22,813 nt of DNA, from the NCBI GenBank assembly GCA_945869365.1, contig CAMBOW010000023.1, positions 1-22,813 on the forward strand. Reading direction: 5' to 3'. The notes below the pieces were generated by a model. It was not told where the DNA came from. It was given only the letters and a program-made list of their open reading frames with translations, and searched no databases. The stretch's first letter is position 1; every line of letters starts with the position of its first letter. The translations under genes were made by a program, and so were the position numbers. Below are positions 16,465-22,813 of the stretch, one piece after another. The DNA comes from Flavobacterium psychrophilum. Lineage in GTDB: Bacteria; Bacteroidota; Bacteroidia; Flavobacteriales; Flavobacteriaceae.

Positions 16465-16896
16465 ATGGTAGTAAATCCCAAAAACGGTATCGATCAGTTG
16501 TTGTTTGGCATGAGTCAAGCCGATGTGCAAGCGCGATATGGAGCGCCTGACAAGATGTTTCAGGACGAAGAAGAAAACAACATCTGGGTGTACAACGCAA
16601 AGCAATTGCGCCTCACCTTTTATGCCGATGAGCAGTTTAGATTGGGCTACATCATTACCGCCAATCCAGCTGCTGAAGTGTTACAGCATAAAGTGATCGG
16701 CTTAGCGATACAAGATGTGAAAGCCAGTTTACCATTTAAAAGTTGGGAACAAGAAGATTTTGACACCACCGAAAATCACTTCAACGAATCGAATTGGCTG
16801 ATTTTGCAAGCCGAGTTTGGCCGCGTCATCCGACTGGAATTGGGCGCTATCATCAAAGACGACGAGCACTTTGATTGGAAGTTTGGAGCCAAATAA
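16465..16896 (+). CDS. Hypothetical protein downstream of purM
   Basis: The 143-residue product begins 6 bp after the purM stop and is probably co-transcribed with it. It has no signal peptide or membrane segment. The N-terminal half (GIDQLLFGMSQADVQARYGA, then PDK) has the G-M-x-x-x-x-V-x-x-x-x-G-x-P-D pattern seen in BamE/SmpA-like folds, followed by a beta-rich stretch (IWVYNAKQLRLTFYADEQFR). The second half seems to restate it (HKVIGLAIQDVKASLPF, then VIRLELGAI), suggesting two similar halves. I do not recognise a family. It ends at a strong shared terminator. Confidence 0.78.
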   Translation: MVVNPKNGIDQLLFGMSQADVQARYGAPDKMFQDEEENNIWVYNAKQLRLTFYADEQFRLGYIITANPAAEVLQHKVIGLAIQDVKASLPFKSWEQEDFDTTENHFNESNWLILQAEFGRVIRLELGAIIKDDEHFDWKFGAK

Positions 16897-16934
16897 AAAA
16901 AGGGATTTTCTACAACTAGAAAATCCCTTTTTTT
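16897..16934. terminator. Bidirectional terminator between the hypothetical gene and the PPIase operon
   Basis: Arms 16897-16912 and 16917-16932 pair perfectly over 16 bp (central part GGGATTTTCTA/TAGAAAATCCC) with loop CAAC and A/T tracts at both ends. It closes the plus-strand purM unit and the long minus-strand run ending at 16953. Confidence 0.93.
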
Positions 16935-16952
16935 ATTGGAAGTTAATCCGAT

Positions 16953-18182
16953 TTATTTTTCAGGATTTGCAGGGCCACTGGCTGCTGGAGCTCCTTCTAA
17001 TAATTGCACTTCAAAAATAATATTGGCATTGGGTGGAATTACACCGCCAGCGCCACGTTCGCCATAACCTAATTTGGCTGGGATAAAGAAGATGGCTCTT
17101 TCATTCATGGTCATGTTTCCTATTCCTTCCAAGAAACCAGGAATCAAGCCTTCTTTTTTACCGTATTCAAATGGGAAGGGTTGGTAGCCATTTTGGCTGG
17201 CGCGGTTTTCGTCATAACGCTCATATTCTTTGGCTACTTCGGCTACGCTGCTGTCAAATAAACTTCCGTCTTCTAAGTAACCGGCATAATGAATGTAAAC
17301 CGTAGAACCATCTGTAGGTTTCACCCCGTTACCTGGAACCAAAGATTTAAAGGCTAAACCAGTTGGCGAAACCGTTGAGGATGAACGAAGGTCGCTTAAG
17401 TAAGCTACTTTTTTGGCTTTTACCGGAGCGATTTTTTCATCATACAATTTCTTGGCTGCGGCTTGCTCTTCACCTTGTTTGGCTTTAGTAGCGGCTTGTT
17501 CTTCGGCCAATTTCTTGTCGTCTTCGGCTTTGTTGGCAAAGTAGTCTGTGAATGTTTTTACGGCATTAAAGGTTTTGGCCGCAGCGCCTTTGCGCACGAT
17601 AGTTACTTTGTTCATTAGGTCATCTTGCACGATGGCATTTACCACATCTTGTCCTACCGTTACATACCCAAAAATGGTATGTTTTTCATTAAGCCATGAC
17701 GTCTCTTTGTGCGTGATGAAAAACTGAGAACCGTTGGTTGCTGGACCCGAATTGGCCATGGCTAAGATACCGGCTTTGTCAAATTTAAACTCAGGAACAA
17801 TCTCGTCTTTAAAGCTATACCCTGGACCGCCCGAACCGTTTCCGGCAGGGTCTCCTCCTTGAATCATAAAATCTTTGATTACTCGATGGAATTTAAGTCC
17901 ATTATAAAACGGTTTTCCTTTTAATTTTTCGTCTGTTACATTCGGGTGATTTCCCTCAACCAAAGCCACAAAGTTGGCTACTGTGATGGGTGTTTTTTGG
18001 TATTCCAATTGCACCACAATTTTACCTTTGGCGGTTTCAAATTCAACAAAGATTCCGTCTTGCGATTTGGCTGCCGGTTTTACTGCAGTTTTTGACATTG
18101 GTTTTGCAACTGGTTTTTTGGCTTTTTGCGCAAAACCGAAGCTAGCGGTTAGGAGTAATAAAACAATGAGTTTTGTTTTCAT
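16953..18182 (-). CDS. Secreted cyclophilin-FKBP chimeric prolyl isomerase
   Basis: The 409-residue exported protein fuses two unrelated prolyl isomerase families. After a signal peptide (1-18, ending GFA) and a Lys/Pro/Ala-rich stretch (19-40) comes a cyclophilin domain (about 43-200), with [15 protein letters not shown] containing catalytic Arg100, and [18 protein letters not shown] Lys/Glu/Ala-rich helical linker (about 215-260) leads to an FKBP domain (about 270-396). The FKBP domain has YIHYAGYLEDGSLFDSS with the key Phe-Asp pair (309-310), and [20 protein letters not shown]. Both active sites look intact. Such dual-family immunophilins have been described in Flavobacteria. Cyclosporin- or FK506-type inhibition is untested here. 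It has no lipobox, unlike its upstream neighbour at 18251-19363, which has the same domain order, so it is probably soluble in the periplasm. It is the last gene of the run; the 68-bp gap to its neighbour is the widest in the run. Confidence 0.92.
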   Translation of the reverse strand: MKTKLIVLLLLTASFGFAQKAKKPVAKPMSKTAVKPAAKSQDGIFVEFETAKGKIVVQLEYQKTPITVANFVALVEGNHPNVTDEKLKGKPFYNGLKFHRVIKDFMIQGGDPAGNGSGGPGYSFKDEIVPEFKFDKAGILAMANSGPATNGSQFFITHKETSWLNEKHTIFGYVTVGQDVVNAIVQDDLMNKVTIVRKGAAAKTFNAVKTFTDYFANKAEDDKKLAEEQAATKAKQGEEQAAAKKLYDEKIAPVKAKKVAYLSDLRSSSTVSPTGLAFKSLVPGNGVKPTDGSTVYIHYAGYLEDGSLFDSSVAEVAKEYERYDENRASQNGYQPFPFEYGKKEGLIPGFLEGIGNMTMNERAIFFIPAKLGYGERGAGGVIPPNANIIFEVQLLEGAPAASGPANPEK

Positions 18183-18250
18183 TTTACAGGTGTTAATAGT
18201 CCTTACTTATTTTGCAATGGCAGGGATTTCAGGTTAAGTCCCTTGGGGGT

Positions 18251-19363
18251 TTATTTAATCAATTCAACTTCAAAAATAATGTTGGCATTGGGCGGAATAA
18301 CGTTTCCGGCTCCTTGCTCCCCATAGCCCAAATTGGCGGGTACAAACAAGAGAGCTTTGTCTCCGAAATTCATTTTTTCTAAGCCCTCAATAAATCCGGG
18401 AATCATGCCGTCTTTTCGCCCGGCTTCAAACGGGATCGGTGTATATTGGTTGGCAGCTGCGCGCTGGGCGTCAAATTTACCAAAGGTTCGAGCCACTTCT
18501 TCCAAACTGGTGTCAAACAAATCGCCGCTTGCAAGAAAACCGGCATAATGAATTTGCACTTGTTCGCCAGCATTGGGCTTTGTTCCCTTTCCTTTTTTTA
18601 CCAAAAAGAACTGCAAGCCCGATTTGGTTACCGCTGCTTTGCTTTTTAAGCTAGAAAAATAGGCTACTTTTTGGGCTTTAACTAGTTTGTATTTGGCGTC
18701 GTAGATTTTCTTATTTTCTTCTTCGAGTGCTGCTGCTTTTTTATTTTCTTCTAATTCGGCACTAAAATAGGAAGAGAATAGTTTGGGTGCGTCAAGTTTT
18801 TCGGCTGCGCTTCCCACGCGAATGATGCTAATTTTTGTAATCACATCGTCTTGCGCAATCGCATTTACTACGTCCATTCCTTTGTCAACCACATGGCCAA
18901 AAATAGTGTGTTTGCCTTGCAACCAAGGAGTTGCGGTATGGGTAATAAAAAATTGAGAGCTATTGGTAGCAGGACCTGAATTGGCCATGGCCAAAATTCC
19001 TCCTTTGTCAAACGGAAGCTGGCTGATTTCGTCTTTAAACTGATAACCAGCATCGCCCGATCCATCGCCGTTGGGATCGCCACCCTGTATCATAAATTCT
19101 TCGATTACCCGGTGAAAGGTGAGTCCGTCATAGAAGGGTTTGCCTTTTCGTTTTTCATCGGTCACAAAAGGATGCTTTCCTTCAGCCAAACTTACAAAGT
19201 TGGCTACCGTAACGGGGGCATTTTCGGGATCCAATTGCAATAGGATAGTTCCTTTGTTGGTTTCGATTTCGGCATACAAGCCATCGGCCAAGTCGGGATG
19301 TGCTTTTTTACATGCGGTAAATGCAAGAGAGCTAAAAAGAATAAGCGTGACTAATTTTTTCAT
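18251..19363 (-). CDS. Cyclophilin-FKBP chimeric prolyl isomerase lipoprotein
   Basis: The 370-residue product has the same cyclophilin then FKBP layout as the next gene, but it carries a lipobox (SSLAFTAC, Cys18) and so is membrane anchored. The cyclophilin domain spans about 25-185: [15 protein letters not shown] with Arg85, [18 protein letters not shown] charged helical linker (about 200-235) is followed by the FKBP domain (about 245-370): [16 protein letters not shown] with Phe283-Asp284, and [20 protein letters not shown]. Both catalytic sets look intact. The start at 19363 lies one base after the gldI stop, which implies translational coupling. An upstream in-frame ATG at 19399 would overlap gldI and displace the signal peptide, so it was rejected. 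The pair with 16953-18182 is a tandem duplication that has since diverged into anchored and soluble forms. Confidence 0.92.
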   Translation of the reverse strand: MKKLVTLILFSSLAFTACKKAHPDLADGLYAEIETNKGTILLQLDPENAPVTVANFVSLAEGKHPFVTDEKRKGKPFYDGLTFHRVIEEFMIQGGDPNGDGSGDAGYQFKDEISQLPFDKGGILAMANSGPATNSSQFFITHTATPWLQGKHTIFGHVVDKGMDVVNAIAQDDVITKISIIRVGSAAEKLDAPKLFSSYFSAELEENKKAAALEEENKKIYDAKYKLVKAQKVAYFSSLKSKAAVTKSGLQFFLVKKGKGTKPNAGEQVQIHYAGFLASGDLFDTSLEEVARTFGKFDAQRAAANQYTPIPFEAGRKDGMIPGFIEGLEKMNFGDKALLFVPANLGYGEQGAGNVIPPNANIIFEVELIK

Positions 19364-19364
19364 G

Positions 19365-19934
19365 TTATTGTTCACTACTAGGAAATGTTTCGGACGCAAA
19401 ATCGGTAAGATTTACCGTGCAAATTAACGGAATGTTTTGTGAAATTCGTCGGTTGTCGCCATGATAGCCATAGGCCACGTGTGAAGGGAATAAAAAGGTA
19501 ACCGTTTCGTTTTTGTGCATCAATTTGAGTCCATTTCGAAGGCCAATGATCATTTTTTGCTCTTTGTCTACCCGATAGGTTTGCGGGCGCAACTCCAATT
19601 CGGAGTAAATAATATTGCCGTCTAAATCTTTGATTTCGTAGGTGAAATGAGCGATATCGCCTTTTTTAGGTCGCAGGGTATCGTTGCTGTTTTTCACGTC
19701 GTAGCGGTACCAAAAACCTTTGCTAGAGGCTAAATATTTATGGATCGTATCTTTTTTAATAATCGAATCAATTTTGCGCTCTTCGCCAGCGACCAATTTT
19801 TTATTTCGGTCAATGGATTCCTTCAAAAAAGAGCCAGAAGAGTGCGAAATCGGGTTTCGTGCTTTTTGTTGCGAACAACAAGAAAGCAAAAGACCAGCAA
19901 AAACAAGGATGATAAGTTCTTTGTGAAATTTCAT
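19365..19934 (-). CDS. gldI: Gliding motility-associated FKBP-type lipoprotein GldI
   Basis: The 189-residue lipoprotein has a signal ending in LLLSCC (Cys19 or 20 lipidated), a charged stretch (about 35-65, [13 protein letters not shown], then [19 protein letters not shown]), and an FKBP-like domain (about 72-178). GldI is one of the proteins required for gliding in Flavobacterium johnsoniae, where it is thought to help fold envelope proteins. The domain is eroded at the isomerase site: the Phe-Asp pair of active FKBPs aligns with Tyr110-Ser111, and the Pro-rich loop is [15 protein letters not shown]. The internal ATG at 19934 was chosen over 20066 because the signal peptide begins there and it leaves only 4 bp to the upstream stop. 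It sits between nrnA and the chimeric isomerases, one base from the latter. Confidence 0.87.
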   Translation of the reverse strand: MKFHKELIILVFAGLLLSCCSQQKARNPISHSSGSFLKESIDRNKKLVAGEERKIDSIIKKDTIHKYLASSKGFWYRYDVKNSNDTLRPKKGDIAHFTYEIKDLDGNIIYSELELRPQTYRVDKEQKMIIGLRNGLKLMHKNETVTFLFPSHVAYGYHGDNRRISQNIPLICTVNLTDFASETFPSSEQ

Positions 19935-19938
19935 ACAA

Positions 19939-20946
19939 TTAAGATTGGGTGAATTGAGCAAGCAGCTCTTCAAATTTTGTAAGGGTATTGGCCAGGCTGT
20001 CTTCTGATTTTCCTCCGGCTGCATTGATGTGGCCTCCGCCGCTAAATTGCGTTCGTGCAAATTCATTTACATTAAAATCACCCTGCGATCGGAACGAAAT
20101 TTTAACCAAATTTTCGTCGCGGTGTTCTATAAATATAGCGGTAAACACGATGCCTTGTATCGATAAACCATAATTTACGATGCCTTCGGTGTCTCCTTTT
20201 TGGTAATGAAACTCATCTAAGTCGGCTTGAGAAAGGAATGTATAAGTGGTTTTTTGAGCCGGAAACACCTTCATATTTTGAAACGCGCGTCCCATGAGTT
20301 GTAAGCGATCAAAGGAGCTGTTCTCAAATAACAATTCGGGGATTTTGCTGTTCTGTACGCCCAAATCGATCAATTCGCCTGCAATTCGGTGCGTTCGGCC
20401 AGTAGTTTTTGGAAATCGAAACGAGCCCGAATCAGTTAATATTCCGGTGTATATGCAAGTCGCAATGTTCGTATTGAGTTTGGCTTTGTCGCCCAACACT
20501 TCAATAAAGTCATAAATCATCTCGCAAGTAGAGCCATAAGAAGTATCCGAAAAAGTAAACTCGGCGAAGGTATCCGGTTTTTCGTGGTGATCGATTAGGA
20601 TAAAAGGGGCTTTAACGGTTTTTAAAACCTGTTCCATTTCTCCCGTTCGGTGTAATGCATTAAAATCTAGGGTAAAAATCAGTGCCGCTTCTTGTATGAT
20701 TTTGCTGCAGTGTGCTTTGTTTTTTTCGTAGACCAGCACTTCATTGGCCGCAGGCATCCAGCTTAAAAAATCGGGGAATTCGTTGGGAGAAATCACTACA
20801 ACTTCGTGCTGATACAATTTCAAGTAATGAAACAAAGCCAAGGTAGAACCCATCGCATCGCCATCGGGGTTGCGGTGCGGAATAATCACAATCTTTTTTG
20901 GGGATTCCAAAAGAGTTTGAATGGCTAAAATATCGGCTGCTTTCAT
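19939..20946 (-). CDS. nrnA: DHH/DHHA1 phosphoesterase, NrnA type
   Basis: The 335-residue cytoplasmic protein has the two-domain NrnA architecture. The DHH domain includes IPHRNPDGDAMGS (22-34; His24, Asp28, Asp30), DFN (94-96), the DHH triad (119-121) and TDSG (171-174). The DHHA1 domain has GGGHINAAGG (303-312). NrnA degrades two- to four-base RNA remnants from the 5' end and dephosphorylates pAp. All metal and substrate ligands visible by eye are present. It starts 60 bp after crcB and ends four bases before gldI. A weak -7-like TAACTTCG on the minus strand at 20954-20961 may give it its own promoter. Confidence 0.92.
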   Translation of the reverse strand: MKAADILAIQTLLESPKKIVIIPHRNPDGDAMGSTLALFHYLKLYQHEVVVISPNEFPDFLSWMPAANEVLVYEKNKAHCSKIIQEAALIFTLDFNALHRTGEMEQVLKTVKAPFILIDHHEKPDTFAEFTFSDTSYGSTCEMIYDFIEVLGDKAKLNTNIATCIYTGILTDSGSFRFPKTTGRTHRIAGELIDLGVQNSKIPELLFENSSFDRLQLMGRAFQNMKVFPAQKTTYTFLSQADLDEFHYQKGDTEGIVNYGLSIQGIVFTAIFIEHRDENLVKISFRSQGDFNVNEFARTQFSGGGHINAAGGKSEDSLANTLTKFEELLAQFTQS

Positions 20947-20953
20947 ACGGACG

Positions 20954-20961
20954 CGAAGTTA
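20954..20961 (-). promoter_or_regulatory. Possible internal -7 element before nrnA
   Basis: The minus strand reads TAACTTCG, one mismatch from TAnnTTTG, seven bases before the nrnA ATG, in the only larger gap of this part of the run. This is a weak candidate. Confidence 0.3.
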
Positions 20962-21006
20962 CATTTTTTTCGTAAAAAGTAAAGAATTTAACAGCTTCTT
21001 ACCAAT

Positions 21007-21378
21007 TTACTTCACCAAAAAAAGCCCCAGGCCCACAGCCAAGAGTCCGATCAAGATGCTGCTGCCCAAATAGAATAAAGCCAAACCGTAATTCCCCTGC
21101 TGAAATAAGCGCAGGTTTTCATAACTAAAAGTAGAAAAAGTAGTATATCCACCACAAAATCCAGTGACTAATAACCACTTTAAGGTGGCGTTATCGTTGC
21201 CTGATTTGTCTATGGAACCAATCAAAATTCCGATAAGCAAACAGCCTGCGATATTGGCTACAAATGTGCCTATTGGGAAGTCCTGGTAAGTAAATTTTTT
21301 GAAGAATTCACTCGTCAAATAGCGCAACACACTGCCCAAAGCACCACCCAATGCAACCAGTAGTAGCGGACGCATCAT
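21007..21378 (-). CDS. crcB: Fluoride channel CrcB/FluC
   Basis: The 123-residue protein has four hydrophobic segments and the Fluc signatures: GGALGSVLRY (11-20), GTFVANIAG (37-45, with the pore Asn42) and GFCGGYTTFSTFSYE (73-87, with the fluoride-lining Phe81 and Phe84). Fluc channels work as antiparallel dimers that expel fluoride. A single copy, as here, forms a homodimer with dual topology. Its ATG overlaps the exbD stop by four bases, so translation is coupled to exbD; a second ATG at 21375 is an alternative start. No fluoride riboswitch is seen. Confidence 0.94.
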   Translation of the reverse strand: MMRPLLLVALGGALGSVLRYLTSEFFKKFTYQDFPIGTFVANIAGCLLIGILIGSIDKSGNDNATLKWLLVTGFCGGYTTFSTFSYENLRLFQQGNYGLALFYLGSSILIGLLAVGLGLFLVK

Positions 21379-21767
21379 TTGGAGGTGGCGATTACAAAAT
21401 TGAGTTTTAGTTTCACGCCAATTTGCATCAAATCAACTAAATCTTGCACTTTGTTGTCGGCCGGCACCCGAAGCAGCACTACATTGTCGTGGGCAGCTGT
21501 CGTTTTTTGAAGCAAAACAGTTTCCAATTGATCAAAAGGCACCGCCTCTTTGTTGATGTAATACAAGCCGGCTTCGGTAACCGAGATGGACACGTGGTCT
21601 TTATTCGTGGTTTCGTTTGATTTGGCTTTGGGTAAGGTCAGTTTAATCACGTTGGGATTGGCCAAAGTAGAAATAATCAAAAAAAACAAAAACAAAAAGA
21701 ACATGATGTCGCTCAACGATGACGTTGGGATTTCGGCGTGAAAACGTTTGTTTCTTTTAATGGCCAT
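21375..21767 (-). CDS. exbD: ExbD/TolR family biopolymer transport protein
   Basis: The 130-residue protein has one N-terminal membrane segment (about 20-36) with the protonatable Asp20 at its start (SSLSDIMFFLFLFFLIIS), followed by a periplasmic domain (DHVSISVTEAGLYYINKEAV, later LRVPADNKVQDLVDLM). ExbD-type subunits join ExbB-type subunits in a proton-driven motor that energises outer-membrane receptors or envelope maintenance. It overlaps exbB upstream by 11 bases and crcB downstream by four. Without a TonB gene beside it, TonB, Tol-like or other service cannot be decided. Confidence 0.92.
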   Translation of the reverse strand: MAIKRNKRFHAEIPTSSLSDIMFFLFLFFLIISTLANPNVIKLTLPKAKSNETTNKDHVSISVTEAGLYYINKEAVPFDQLETVLLQKTTAAHDNVVLLRVPADNKVQDLVDLMQIGVKLKLNFVIATSK

Positions 21768-22479
21768 GTTGTGGTTCTTGAATGGTGTTGATAATTTCTA
21801 GGGTCTGTTTTTGCACTTTCAAGCTGAAGCTGTCAATCATCATATTAAACAAATGATACGCCGAATACGCTACAACTCCCACCACCAAACCGGCGCCGCT
21901 GCTGATCATTTTCTCGTATAATCCGCCCGAGATGGTTTGGATGTTTAAATTTCCGGTCGTAGAAATGGTATGAAATATTTTAATAACCCCCGAAATGGTT
22001 CCGATGAAACCCAAAATAGGGGCAATTCCCGAGATCAATCCAAGATGTCCCAATCCTTTTTCCATTTGGGCAATTTCTACGTTGGCTGTTTTTTCCATCA
22101 CCGATTCAATTTCATTAATCGGGCGACCAATGAGGCAAATGCCGCTTTTTAAGATATTGGCTGAGGCCGAATTGTCTCGGCTGCACAACAAAATCGCGTT
22201 GTCAATTTTTCCAGATTTGAGTTGAATTTTAATGTCGTTGACCAAATTGGCTTCTTGTTTGGCCGCTTTTTTGATGGATAAATACCGTTCAATTGTTAAA
22301 TAAACGCAATATACCAACAAGAAGATGATTGGAAAAATCATGATTCCTCCCTTTAATACAAATTCCAAATACGAGATGTTTTCGGTTACGCTCACCTCAG
22401 TAGTTGCCGGACTAGTAGCTGCAGCAGCGATGCTGTCGGTTAGTGCATTTGCCTGTAAAATAGTGGATAGTAGGGTCAT
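21757..22479 (-). CDS. exbB: MotA/TolQ/ExbB proton channel family protein
   Basis: The 240-residue protein has three membrane segments (about 43-62, 143-167 and 189-214). The last two carry the family pattern LGLISGIAPILGFIGTISGV and SSGAGLVVGVVAYSAYHLFN. A cytoplasmic loop rich in Lys and Glu lies between segments one and two (about 66-140). It is the stator-like partner of exbD, which overlaps it by 11 bases. It is the first gene of the minus-strand run that continues to the prolyl isomerases. A -7-like CACTTTTG (one mismatch) lies on the minus strand at 22504-22511. Confidence 0.92.
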   Translation of the reverse strand: MTLLSTILQANALTDSIAAAATSPATTEVSVTENISYLEFVLKGGIMIFPIIFLLVYCVYLTIERYLSIKKAAKQEANLVNDIKIQLKSGKIDNAILLCSRDNSASANILKSGICLIGRPINEIESVMEKTANVEIAQMEKGLGHLGLISGIAPILGFIGTISGVIKIFHTISTTGNLNIQTISGGLYEKMISSGAGLVVGVVAYSAYHLFNMMIDSFSLKVQKQTLEIINTIQEPQHGH

Positions 22480-22669
22480 AGGGTATGTAAATTAAGTATG
22501 GTACAAAAGTGCATAAAAATATAAAAAACTGCCAGCGGTGTAAGTAGAGTTATAAACAGCTTTATACACAATTACCTTAACGCAACTGCGGGAATAAATC
22601 GTATATAAACTGGTTGATAAATTCATATTATTTTTCAAAAATCTAATTTTCGGTTTCAATTTTTAACTC

Positions 22670-22677
22670 TATTTTTG
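22670..22677 (+). promoter_or_regulatory. Promoter -7 element at guaA
   Basis: TATTTTTG is an exact match to TAnnTTTG and ends only three bases before the guaA ATG. If used, transcription would start at or inside the start codon. Confidence 0.5.
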
Positions 22678-22680
22678 CGC

Positions 22681-22813
22681 ATGCAACACAACGTACTTAT
22701 TTTAGATTTCGGATCGCAATACACCCAACTGATTGCCCGACGCGTTCGCGAATTGAACATCTTTTGCGAAATTTTTCCTTACCACAGTTTTCCAGCTGAT
22801 TTATCCACTTATA
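22681..22813 (+). CDS. guaA: GMP synthase (N-terminal part)
   Basis: Only the first 44 codons are present; the gene runs off the window end. The start [20 protein letters not shown] followed by [17 protein letters not shown] is the conserved beginning of the class I glutamine amidotransferase domain of GuaA, which converts XMP to GMP with glutamine-derived ammonia. The catalytic Cys and the ATP-pyrophosphatase domain lie outside the window. A 201-bp A/T-rich gap separates it from the divergent exbB. Confidence 0.92.
   Translation, partial: MQHNVLILDFGSQYTQLIARRVRELNIFCEIFPYHSFPADLSTY

Noticed and set aside
19935..20066. Longer gldI starting at 20066
   Set aside because: It would overlap nrnA by over 120 bases and place the lipoprotein signal peptide internally; the ATG at 19934 is correct.
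20947..21006. Fluoride riboswitch linked to crcB
   Set aside because: crcB is internal to an operon with overlapping genes; neither this gap nor the region before exbB shows the motif.

Overview
The window looks like chromosomal DNA of a Flavobacterium-like member of the Bacteroidota. The evidence is low G+C coding style, promoters resembling the Bacteroidota -7 element TAnnTTTG, few Shine-Dalgarno sequences, a type III glutamine synthetase, a type IX secretion (T9SS) sorting domain on a secreted glycosidase, and a gldI-type gliding-motility lipoprotein. The content is mostly housekeeping and envelope genes. I see no phage, transposase, integrase, CRISPR array, tRNA or rRNA.

Layout. Positions 1-297 are the 3' end of prfA (release factor 1), followed by a repeat-bearing spacer and a terminator. 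pyrF (544-1365) runs tail-to-tail into a GH16 glucanase gene with a T9SS sorting domain, and the two overlap by 11 bp. Next come an alpha/beta hydrolase and a convergent DUF4197 gene. A large fused acyl-CoA mutase/G-protein gene (icmF-like, 4908-8336) follows. Behind it lies a 295-bp non-coding spacer with tandem and duplicated repeats that share a core with the spacer behind prfA. A small minus-strand pair (DUF1543 protein plus a 50-residue lysine-rich protein) and a lipoprotein gene lead to a TerC-family gene that diverges from glnA type III. Two tandem paralogues encode secreted proteins with two OmpA-like domains each. purM and a hypothetical gene form the next unit.

The last third (16953-22479) is one minus-strand run, transcribed in the order exbB, exbD, crcB/fluC, DHH phosphoesterase (nrnA-like), gldI, cyclophilin-FKBP lipoprotein, cyclophilin-FKBP secreted protein. 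Junctions are mostly overlapping or only a few bases wide. Its downstream half is an envelope-folding module: three exported prolyl isomerases carrying five isomerase domains, two of them chimeras of the two unrelated families. guaA begins at 22681 on the plus strand and leaves the window.

The points most worth a second look are the triple prolyl-isomerase cluster with a degenerate FKBP site in GldI, the paired double-OmpA proteins in which a Cys-Cys pair replaces the usual Thr-Asp of the peptidoglycan-binding motif, the glutamine that marks the big mutase as isobutyryl-type rather than methylmalonyl-type, its compositionally distinct middle, and a dispersed intergenic repeat family.
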